DNA from: Pedinophyceae sp. YPF-701
Lineage: Eukaryota > Chlorophyta > Pedinophyceae
Assembly (NCBI GenBank): GCA_916048055.1
Contig: CAJZHL010000019.1
Location: forward strand, 868,001-932,000
Direction: 5' to 3'
Length of the DNA stretch: 64,000 nt
In this document: one piece after another, positions 32,815 to 42,064 of the stretch
Layout of the letters: each line of letters begins with the position of its first letter
Numbering within the stretch: the stretch's first letter is position 1
Made by a program: the position numbers and the translations under genes
The notes under the pieces: model-generated
Told to the model about the DNA's origin: nothing
The model's database searches: none
The model's input: only the letters and a program-made list of their open reading frames with translations

Positions 32815-33588
32815 ATGGCAGTGGCGTTCGCGCCGAGGGATCTAGCGGCGATGCATCTCGGGGGCGTGTCGCGGACCGCTATGTTGAGCACCGTGGTGGG
32901 CTGCGCCGTCACTGTCTCCGGTGTCGGCGGGCAGGTGTTGCAAATGTTCATGAACACCACACAAGGTGTCGGCGTTTTCGCCAACGTGCTGAGCTTCGTG
33001 GGCTTTGCCACCATGGAAGGCGTGGACGACGGGCTGCAGCTCCACGACTACATCGACTACTTCTTGGAGCGGCCCGTGGCGTCCTTCTTCTTGCTCAGCA
33101 CTGTCATCGGGATTTTCGCCGCGGCAGCTTGGTTCGAGGCCCAGCAGGGCGACTGGAAGATCATTTGTTCCGAGTTCACTCTCTGCTTCCTGGCCATTTT
33201 CGGCAATTTCTTCTTCGGGCCATCCGACCGCGTCGTCGGCGCGGCTCTGGGGGCAGTGTTCGCCCTCGTGCCGCTCGTGCGCTGGCGGTCGGCGGAGCGC
33301 ACGGGCGCACCAGGGGGTGGCAGCGACGACGACGACGACGACGATGACGACGACGACGAAGATGGCGGCGGCGACGATGGCGGCGACCGGACGCCCGTTC
33401 TGCTTATTCCGCGCCACGATGTCTACGTGGAGAACCCGCTCACGGGCAGAGCTATCAAGGTTGGTGCAGGTACGCATAAGAAGCTGGTGCAGGACGGCTG
33501 GGTCCTTCACAGCAACGGCAAGTGGACGAGGCCACAAGGCACACCGCAGGGTCGCGCGGCGACCCCGCGGAAGCTCCGCCTCGATTAG
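32815..33588 (+). CDS. Intronless membrane protein with a C-terminal giant-virus-type motif
   Basis: A single exon of 257 codons, starting MAVAFAPRDLAAMHL. At least four hydrophobic helices are visible: LSTVVGCAVTVSGVGGQVLQ, VGVFANVLSFVGFATM, VASFFLLSTVIGIFAAAAWF, and CFLAIFGNFFF with a further helix VGAALGAVFALVPLV. After the membrane part comes an Asp run of about 11 residues and a Gly/Asp spacer, then VYVENPLTGRAIKVGAGTHK and KLVQDGWVL. The pattern NPxTGRxIKxGxxxxKKL is common as a short C-terminal or linker motif in nucleocytoplasmic large DNA viruses of algae and amoebae, and rare in cellular proteins. This and the lack of introns in an intron-rich region suggest transfer from a virus (inference). 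Function unknown. Confidence 0.7.
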   Translation: MAVAFAPRDLAAMHLGGVSRTAMLSTVVGCAVTVSGVGGQVLQMFMNTTQGVGVFANVLSFVGFATMEGVDDGLQLHDYIDYFLERPVASFFLLSTVIGIFAAAAWFEAQQGDWKIICSEFTLCFLAIFGNFFFGPSDRVVGAALGAVFALVPLVRWRSAERTGAPGGGSDDDDDDDDDDDEDGGGDDGGDRTPVLLIPRHDVYVENPLTGRAIKVGAGTHKKLVQDGWVLHSNGKWTRPQGTPQGRAATPRKLRLD

Positions 33589-33709
33589 GCGCACCCTCGT
33601 GGTGCGCACTGGGGACGTGCGTCGAGGGCCGAGCCGGGTGCAAGCGCGTGCTGTCCGGCGCACGAGGCGACGCGCGAGACCGGCGTCGTGTGATTGCGTT
33701 ACAGCAAGC

Positions 33710-34800
33710 CTAGGCGGCCTTCTTGTCCCCGTACGAGTGATGCACCCAGTCTGTGTCGCCGTCGATGTACCACCACTTGCCGTCCTCGCGGACGAACCTG
33801 CGTTGCAAACTGGCCATCCACCTGAACCACAGTCCAGATGCCGCGCCGGGCGTCATTCGAACAGTGGGTTGCGGTCCCGCTAGCAGCTGTCGCACGCAGC
33901 GCAGCGCGCGTGCAAGGCGGTCGGACGATGTGACGCAGTAGGAGCGGACCTGCTGAGCTCCTGGATCGTCTCCGTCTTCGACCCCTTCGCCCGCTGCCCC
34001 TTCTGGCCCGTCACGCGGCCCCACACCGTGAACCCCACGTACGCCTCGTCCTCGTCCTTGCCCTCGCGCACCTCCTCGACCTGCAGCACGCGGCGGCCCG
34101 AACGCGCCTCCGCCCGTCACGCGCACGTCCGGCCCCGCACGGCTCACAGGGCCCGCACGGCTCCGCTCCGCGGCGTGCGCGCACCTTGAGCTTCTCGAAG
34201 TCGAAGATACGCGAGGTGGCGATAACGTCCTCGCGCAGCGTGCTCGAGTGCTCGCCGTCCGGCGTCTTGCTGCCTTCGTACGCCGGATTGTCGGGGTGCG
34301 TGGTGTCGACGATGTAGTCGGCGAGCTTCTTCGCGTACGCGGTGTACCTGGCGCGCATGAGCGCCTCGGCGGTTGGCGCTGCCTTGCCGTTGTGGTAGAC
34401 CTGACAGCACTCCCCGTAGGCCTGGCCGGACCCGCACGGGCAGGGCTTGCTGTCCGCGCGGAGCTCGGCGACCAGCCTCCTGCGTGCGGTGCGGGCGCGC
34501 GCAGCATGTCGGTGCGCGAGCTCGTTGTTGAGGCGGAGCGCGGGGGGCGAGGGACCTGCGAGCGCACCCGCCGAGGCCCAGGGAGGTCTCGCTCATTTCC
34601 TTGAGGAAGGTCTTCCCTGATTTCCCGGCCTTGGCCTGCTTCTTCCCGAAGCCAGCAGCTCGGCACACCTGCGTGCACGAGGGGCCGCAAATACGACTAT
34701 TCTCGCCGAAATCGCATGTGCACTTCTCGGGCACTGGGTTGGTCGGCGTCTGCGGCTGCTGTCGTCTGAGTCGACGCGCAGCGCAGCCCAACTGCTGCAG
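33710..34800 (-). CDS. SEC-C / YchJ-like (UPF0225) protein
   Basis: The 3' exons are firm: 34185 upward, 34080-33950 and 33797-33710. They encode the SEC-C zinc motif PCPCGSGQAYGECCQVYHNG, then ALMRARYTAYAKKLADYIVD TTH and the FDFEKLKV...AYVGFTVWGRV strands, and end FVREDGKWWYIDG. This is the YchJ arrangement of a SEC-C motif plus an NTF2-like domain. The 5' part is unresolved. A second frame between about 34575 and 34790 has a Cys-rich run (CTCDFGENSRICGPSC) and a Lys-rich stretch that looks coding, but the frame changes before the SEC-C exon and no clear intron explains it. The true ATG was not found. YchJ-type proteins bind zinc; their role is poorly known. Confidence 0.75.
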
Positions 34801-35304
34801 ATCAGCCTAGCCTTCGCGCGGGCACGCGGGCCGCAGATACACCGTTGTGACGAGCGCATCTGCTCAACAAAGAGCATCCGGTCCGAAAAATCGTACCTGG
34901 TGCTCCCCGCGGTCGCAGCGGTGCCGCGGCGCGGGACATGCCCGGATAGCGCTTTGCATGCCCGCGCGCGCACGCACACCCGCGGGCGTCAGAGGTCCGA
35001 CTACGGCAGCATTCATGGCAGATCCCTTGTCGTTCTGCTCCGCCACCCGCCGAGCCCCTCCCGATGACCCGCGCGCCCGAGAAGCCTGCGCTGTCATCCA
35101 CAGGCCCCTACGTCCCAGGGGGGGTTCGCCCGGCGCCTCGAAACGACCCGCACGGGCGCCAACGACCACGCTGACCTAAGGAACCACGCGCGCGCCCACC
35201 GCGCCCCAGCACGCCACGACGCGCCGCCCCACGGACGCGCGCACGCAGCGTCCCTGTCACGCCGCCGCGACCGCGCCAAAGCTCGACGCAAGCTCACACG
35301 CCCC
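34801..35304. other. Intergenic region between the SEC-C and proteasome genes
   Basis: About 0.5 kb. It may include the first exon of the SEC-C gene. I see a possible donor (CAG|GTACGA near 34895 on the minus strand) but no linked coding exon. Confidence 0.3.
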
Positions 35305-36425
35305 TCACGCCGCCGCAGGGATCGGCAGCTCCTCGTGGTACAGCGGGATCTCGGACCCCAGCACCGTCCGCTTGTGCACTCCCTCCTTGTTGATGGTCAC
35401 CAGCCGCAATAGACCCCCCGAGGACCCGTCCCTGCACGCAACGCACCGCGCACGCCGTCGGAACACCCGACACCGCACCGCGCCGGACGAACCAGCCACG
35501 CTCGCAGCGACCGGGCGGAGACGTGAGCGAAATGGGTTGCGTCGAGACGCAGGGCCGCTGCCGCACCTGGCCATCGCTGCCGAGACGGCCGAGATGGCGA
35601 ACGTCTCGGCCTCGTCGCGCGTCATCCCCTCGCGGTACTCCGCGTCGCACAGCCCCCAGATGTAGGTGCTGCCGGACCCGTCCACCGCCCAGTTCTGCGG
35701 CACGAGCGTGCCGCCGATCGGGATGCCGTACACCTGCCCGCCGCGCAGGTCGTCGTACCCGGCGATGATCATCGCGGCCATGAGGTGCTGGTTGTTGTAG
35801 TTCATCTGCACGCACCAGGAACCGCGCTACTACTTTCAGAAAGAGGCAAAACGAGCGGCGGGGCGCGTCTCGCGGGGGCGCGGCGGGCGCGGACCTCCTT
35901 GACGAGGTTCGCGGCGGTGCGGACTTTCGGCTCCGACCCCAGTTCCATGGCGTGCTGGTTCAGGAAGTGCGCCACGTAGTCGCCGACGGCCTGCGTGTCC
36001 GCCGCGGAGCCCGAGCGGCACAGGAACACGCGCTCGCCGAGCGGTGCGATCTTGTTCGACGCGCGGTTCGACACGTAGGAGCCCATGGACACCCTGCGGG
36101 CACGCGCGGCGCTCAAACGCTCGCGGTGGTGGGTCTCGGTTGGAGTGGGGCGCTGAACGGGCCCGCGCGTGGGCGGAGGTTCGCCGCAGGCGCGCGTGTG
36201 GCATCCCCGAGCACGTCGTATCGCGCACGTCGCGACGAACGGCGGCAATGTCCGCAGAGCGCTGTGAGCGGGAGCCCGTCATGGGAGCAAGCGAGGACGG
36301 GCGCGAGGCACGTACCGCGAGTCTGCTGCTAGAACGACCCCGCCGTCGTATACGATAGCCAGGATCGTCGTCCCTGTGTGCGGGCTGCACGAGTTCGGGC
36401 CGTCGGAGGGGCCCTGCGCGGCCAT
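35305..36425 (-). CDS. PBA1: 20S proteasome subunit beta-1 (type 6)
   Basis: Exons 36425-36316, 36093-35895, 35805-35567 and 35431-35305 close in phase and give 224 residues. A short propeptide ends at His-Thr-Gly, and the mature chain starts at Thr19 (TTILAIVYDGGVVLAADSR). The beta-1 identity is shown by SMGSYVSNRASNKIAPL, FLCRSGSAADTQAVGDYVAH and SSGGLLRLVTINKEGV. The catalytic set of Thr1, Asp17-equivalent (ADSR) and Lys33-equivalent (NKI) is present. This subunit carries the caspase-like (post-acidic) activity of the 20S core in cytosol and nucleus. The ATG at 36425 was chosen over an upstream TTG because it gives the expected short propeptide. Confidence 0.96.
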
Positions 36426-37328
36426 TCTGCTTTCTTCAGGTACCAGGACCCGCGGACGAGCTTGCGGCTTCACTTCAAGCGCCAAACTAGCGCGGAACCC
36501 GCTCAGCGCCGAAGATCCTGGCCCGAGAGGGCGACGCGGACGTGCCTAGTGCCGCGCAGCGGTGCTAGCGCGCTTCCCTTCGTGCTGTGCCTTCTTGGGA
36601 GTCACGCAGGGCTGGCAGCGTCTCAATTCCTCAGGCCTCACAAGAGCACATGCAAGAACTGCTCGTGAGGCGTCCGCAGCGACGCACAGGAGCCGCCCGC
36701 CACGCCTCCCATCGCTTCCGGACCGCCAGGCTCAGTGCCGAGTCCCCAACAGCCCCCCTCACTGCGCTCCCCCCTCCAGGGCGTGCGCGCCGCGACGCAA
36801 GTCCGACGAGCACGGGCCACGCCGTCGCCGCGCAGTGATCGAGACGCACGCCGGCCGCACCCGCTGCGCATGACGCCACCTCGGCACACTGCGCCGTGCT
36901 GCCGGGCGACGCCGGTGCGGAGAGGCGTCGGTGTCGCCGCGGACGCGGCCAGAGCAACCGACAGCGAGTGCAGGATGTGGGCTCGTTGCGCTTGCGGCCA
37001 CCGCGCCGTGGACGAGCAGTCGTCCGGCGATGATGGCTGAGGGCGGCGACGACGCAGCGTCACGTGCGCGGTGGATTCGGGGCCAGGCACGAACGTCGCG
37101 GAAGCAGCAGGGCGGCGTGAGAGTCTCTCCGACAGCGCGGCGCAGCGAGCGGCAGGTAGGCGATCGGCGGAGGGCCTCCGCTGGGGTGGTGCAGGCGGCA
37201 CGTGGGTGGTCCATCTCGCATCACAGAGCGCCAGCGTGTCCGCCGGAGCTGATGTGTTCGTCAGCGATCAGTCAAGAAGTCCGCGACGCATAGAAGTCTA
37301 CGCGTGCGTTCCGTCATGGACGTGGAGC
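36426..37328. other. Intergenic region, proteasome 5' end and rbcS-3 3' end
   Basis: About 0.9 kb between two minus-strand genes. No supported gene or motif. Confidence 0.4.
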
Positions 37329-38338
37329 TTAGGCCACCGAGCGAGCCTCCGGCGCGAGCGCCGAGCCCGGGCGCTGCACCAGGAAGCCGGCGCACTGCAC
37401 CTGGCGGACGTTGTCGAAGCCCACCACGCGGATGTAGCAGCCCGGGAACAGCTTCTTGCAGTTGGCGATCTCGCGGATGACCTCCTGCGAGTCCGTGCAG
37501 CCGAACATGGGCAGCTTGTACATGGTCCAGTAGCGGTTGTCCTGGTACGTCACCGACGCGCCGCCGGCGAAGCGGATGCAGTTCTCGTTGGAGACGATGC
37601 CCTGGTCCTCCGAGGCGAACTCGATGCAGGGAACGAAGCCCGAGTTGGTCAGGTAGTCGATCTGGCGAGCGACCTCCTGGTCCGTCAGGGGCGGCAGGTA
37701 CGACATCGTCTCGAAGAACTGGTTGTTGAAGGGGGTCCACACCTGCGTGAGGATCGAAGGGCGGCGGGACGCTGTGTGAGACGGGGCCGCGTCGCGCGAT
37801 ACGGGCGGGCGATCGTCGTGCAGTCGACTTTCCTCTCCCCGCGCGCACGGGTCGAGTTGGCGGCGGCAGCGCGTGCGGGCTCGCTGATCTTCGCCGGTAA
37901 CGCGCGTCATCGGCGAAGGAAGCCGCGGACTGGCCCGGGATCGCGCGGGGGGGCGCGGATGAGCAGCGCCCTTGACATTCCGCGGCGCAGCGCGTGCGGG
38001 GCCCAAAACGCAACGAAACTGGGCGTGATGGGGCTAGTGCGGAAAGGACGATCGAGAGAAGGCGACGAAACGGCGCGGGCGGGCCGCGGAAGGCCGCGCC
38101 GGGGGCCGCCAGCACATCGAGTCTATCTCTCGAAGCGCAGGCTCGCGGCGGTGCGGCGCGGCGCCTGACGGGCGCGGAAGCAGTCGGCTCGTGCCACAGA
38201 GCCCGCTAGCTTGCGCAGAGAGGGCCGCGGGCGGCTGTGGAGAGGCAGGGCACGCACCCGCATGGCCGAGGCCGAAGCCTTGGCGACGGGGGCCTTGACG
38301 GCGACCTTGGCGGTGGAGATCTGGGCGATGGCGGACAT
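37329..38338 (-). CDS. RBCS3: RuBisCO small subunit, copy 3
   Basis: Exons 38338-38258 and 37742-37329 give a 164-residue precursor. Exon 1 differs from copy 1 by very few bases (Ser replaces Ala at residue 2), and exon 2 is almost identical to copies 1 and 2, with RFAGG in the loop like copy 2 and [11 protein letters not shown] at the end like copy 1. The mosaic of shared differences points to gene conversion. The 515-base intron begins GTGCGT, like copy 2, but its body is different. Same orientation as copy 2, opposite to copy 1. Plastid stroma. Confidence 0.97.
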
Positions 38339-39249
38339 CTTGACTATGATGGACTGCGACTGGGTGACGAAGTGGCGCGCGCGGCGCCGCCAGCTGGCAA
38401 TAGGCGGCTTCGCGACTTGGAAATTTTAGTCCCCCCTCGCCACGCGCGTCGGCGGAGTCAGGACGGAAGATTCCTCCGCATCCACGGGGGGAGAATCGCT
38501 CCTCCTCGCACGTTGGCCGCGCTGCTCCGCTGCTGGGGCACAGTACGACGCGCTCGCGGCCCTTCGAGCAACCGACCTAAGCTCCTCGGCACCGATGGTT
38601 CGAAGGCGCCTGGCCCGCCGCCCCGCCCCCCTCACGCGCAGACGTAGCAATGCGGGGGCCGCGGCGCGAAAATGAGGCGCGCGGGGCCTGCCTCGGCTTC
38701 GCGCGCCCGAATGCTGTGTGAGGCCTAGCTAGGGTCTCAACTCGCGCGCACTGCCCGTTCCGGCGTCACCTGGCGCATCTGCGGCGCAATTCGCCACAAC
38801 CGTCGCCGCCCAGCTCTCCCACACCATTCAGAGCGGCAGCCTCGCACCGAGCGACGCACCGTGCGGGGCCCGCCCTGTCACCGACTGTGTCACATCCCCA
38901 TGATGACCCATCGCACCCCTCCGCCGCGCCCAAGGCCCATCGCCGTCGCCGTCGCGGGCAATCCTGGCGCGGGGGCTGCCCGGAACTGTCCGCCGGCACG
39001 GCCGAGCAACCCCTGGTTGGCGGCAACGAAGTAGTGGCGCAGTCCCGGGGCGTGCGGCGGCCCATGCTGTCCCTCCGCCGCGGCGCGCAAATCCTTCGTC
39101 TGATCCCCGACGGCCTTGCGAGACGGCACATGATGCGAGACGCCGCGCCAGCCGCCCCGACGCATGCTCCGGCAGCGTGCAGAGTCTTCAGTGCTGCCCG
39201 GCGCGTCCGAGCACGCACGGCCCACGCACGGCAGCATGGCAGGGGGGAG
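38339..39249. other. Divergent promoter region, rbcS-3 and RqcH-like gene
   Basis: About 0.9 kb between divergent starts. No supported exon. The RqcH-like frame is open upstream of 39250, so part of this could be its coding sequence. Confidence 0.35.
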
Positions 39250-41903
39250 ATGTTTGAGAGTGCTAGGGGAGGCCGCGCCATGCTGGCAAAAAAGGGCATC
39301 GCGTGCCGCGCTGCGCGCGCCCAGGGGGGGACGGGCTGGGGCGCGGCACTCACCGTGCGCGCATTCGGCGCGACGCCAGTCACGAGACGGCCGCGCGCGC
39401 CGGCCGGCGAACGGGGTCCCTGCGCACGGCACATCGCCGCGAGTGCCGCCGTCACGCCTTCGGCCGGGGACCGGCGACGGGCCCTGGACGAGGCCGCCAA
39501 ACAGTCCTTCGACTATACCCTCCTCGAGGCCGTCTGCACCGAGATTCGGTCGGGGTGGATTCCGTCCAAGGTTCAGAGCGTCCAGCAGGTACAAATCGCG
39601 GCGCGTTCACGCGGGAACACGCGGCACGGCGCAACTGACATCCACCCCGCTCGCACCACGACCTTCGCGCGACGCCGCGCACGCACACCCGCTTGCCGCG
39701 ACCCCGCCTGTCTCTGCGTGTTCTCCGCATCCGCCGGCCGCGCGCCCTCCAGGCGCCTGTCCGCTCCGCGACTGCTCGTGCAGCGCTGGGGGGCGCACGC
39801 ACGTCACGTCTCGCGCTCCTCTGGCCGTCCAAACGCGACGCGCCCGGTCCGCGGCCCCCGCAGGTCGACGCCGTCACCGTGAGCGTGCGGCTCCGCGCCC
39901 TCGAGGGCACGGCGAACCTCATCGTGTCCTGGGGTGCGAACAGCGCGCGCGTCACGCTGCAAGCGCGCGACGGCTCGGCGGCGACGACGGAGCCCTTCGC
40001 GTTCGCGCAGACGCTCGCTGCGAAGCTCAAGGACCTCGTCCTCACGGGCGCTGACGTCGCGGTGCCGTGGGAGCGCGTGGCGCGCCTGGAGTTTGCCCGC
40101 CGCCCGGACGAGCCCCCGTGCCTGTCGCTGGTCGTGGAGCCGATGGGCCGGCACTCGAACGTCTTCCTGCTGGCGGAGGACGGCGAGACGATCGTCGCGG
40201 CGGCGAAGCAGATCGGCGAGGGGCAGAGCCGGGAGCGGCAGGTTCGCGTCGGCGAGCGCTACGTGCTTCCGCCGCCAGCGGCCGGGCGGGAGCCGTCCGA
40301 CGCGCTGGACGCCGCGGACCTGCGCGACGCGGTGCTGGCAGTGAAGGACGATGTGCGCGGGGGCGCGGTCGCCAAGTGCCTCGCGCGGGCGCTCCTGGGG
40401 GTGTCGCCAGCGCTGGGGGCCGAGCTGTGTTGTTCCGCGGGCGTCGACCCGACGCAGGACGCGGGGACGATCTCGGACGCGACGTGGCTGCGGCTGCGGA
40501 CCGAGGTGGCGCGCTGGGTCGCGGCGGTGAGGACGGGCGCGTTCCGCGCGGGACTGTGCGTTCCTGCGAGGTGCATTTCAGCGATCAGTGACGGGAGGAC
40601 GGGGGTGTACGAGGACGCTCCAGGGGGGCCTGGCGCGACCGTGTCGGATGCGCTCGGGGCGCTGCGGCCCGGCGAGTCCGGCCAGGTGCGCCTCGTCCGC
40701 TCCGTCGACGCGCATGCCTCCGTCCCTGTCTGTACGCGCGCTGTCCCTGTGGCGTTGTCGCCGCACAGTGCGCGCCGCTTGTGCGCCGTTGCGTTCGCAG
40801 GAGCAGCACGCGGCGGTGCGTGCGGTGGTGGACAGGGCGTTGAAGTTCAACCTCAAGCGGGCACGGGGCCGCGTGGCCGCGTTGGAGGAGCAGGAGCGCG
40901 CGGGGTACGACGCGCCGAAGGTGCGCCACCAGGGCGAGCTGCTGGTGGCGAACGTGTGGCGGATCAAGCCCGGGATGAAGGAGATTGAGGTCGATGACTG
41001 GGAGACGGGGGAGAAGGTTACGGTGAAGTTGGAGGCGGACAAGAAGCCGCACGAGCAGGCCGAGGCGATCTTCAAGAAGGCGAAGAAGCTGCAGCGCGCG
41101 CTCGAAACGCTCGGACCTCTCATGGAGGTGCGCCTGGCGTCGCTGCGCACTTGCATTCCATGCCGTCGTGGCGCTGATCGCGGCGCTTCCTGAGCTTGCG
41201 CGCACCCGCGGTCCTCGGATCACTCGCTCGCACGCATGACGCTGCCGCTCCGGGCGGTCTTGGCTGCACGTAGGAGGCGAAGAACACCATTTCCTATCTG
41301 GAATCGATTCAGTCGGCCGCGGACCAGCTGTGGGAGTACCGCGGCCCGGAGGACCTCGCGGCGCTGCGGGAGGTCCTCGCGGAGCTGCGCGACGGCGGGT
41401 ACGTCAAGGACGAGGAGCAGCGCGTGAGATCGCAGCTCAACCTCAAGGAGTCCAAGGCCTCGCGCAAGGCCCGGCAGAAGCAGCAGGGCGCGAAGTCGGC
41501 CGGGGGCGGCGGCGGGTTCCGGCAGTTTGAGTCCCCCGGGGGCCTGAAGGTCCTCGTCGGGCGCAACAACCGGCAGAACGACGAGCTGAGCATGCGGGTG
41601 GCGCGCGCCAACGACGTGTGGATGCACGCGCGCGGGTGCCCCGGGGCGCACTTGGTGATGCGGGTGGAGCCGGGGGACGACGTGCAGGATGCGGACATTG
41701 CGTTTGCTGCGGCGCTGGCCGTGCACTACAGCCGGGCGCGGCAGGAGGCGCGGTTCGATGTGTCGATGTGCCGCGGGAGGGACGTGGGGAAGCCGAAGGG
41801 GGCGAAGCCCGGTATGGTGGTGATCAAGGGCGGGGAGCAGGTCGTGATCGGGAGGCCCGCGGACGCCGCGGACGCGATCGCCGCCACGAGCGACACGGAC
41901 TAG
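39250..41903 (+). CDS. Bacterial-type RqcH / NFACT-family protein, probably plastid
   Basis: Exons about 39250-39588, 39864-40685, 40801-41127 and 41274-41903 give about 705 residues, all in phase 0. The N terminus is Arg/Ala-rich and resembles an organelle transit peptide. The start is uncertain, with in-frame ATGs at 39064, 39250 and 39280. The NFACT-N domain has FDYTLLEAVCTEIRSGWIPS, and LSLVVEPMGRHSNVFLLAEDG matches RqcH (EIMGRHSN). A central coiled coil follows (FNLKRARGRVAALEEQE), then the NFACT-R domain with LKVLVGRNNRQNDELSMRVA, DVWMHARGCPGAHLV and KPKGAKPGMV. Length and motifs fit bacterial RqcH, not the roughly 1000-residue eukaryotic NEMF/Rqc2. RqcH recruits Ala-tRNA to stalled 50S subunits and adds C-terminal tails. 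A plastid location is inference. Confidence 0.88.
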
Positions 41904-42064
41904 CGCGCCTTGGGTCGGACCAGGCGCACTGCTGAGCGGTTCCAGGGCTCATAGCCTGTGACAGGGCGGTCGCTGCGTGGGACGCAAGTCGCTCCTGAAT
42001 CACACCGGCGGGGCGTGGGCATGCAGTCCGCATCCCCTGCGGCCGCGGCGTCCGTCGCCGCCGA

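Noticed and set aside
33326-33380. GAC/GAT repeat as a possible microsatellite locus
   Set aside because: It is in frame and encodes the Asp run of the membrane protein at 32815, so it is described there as coding.
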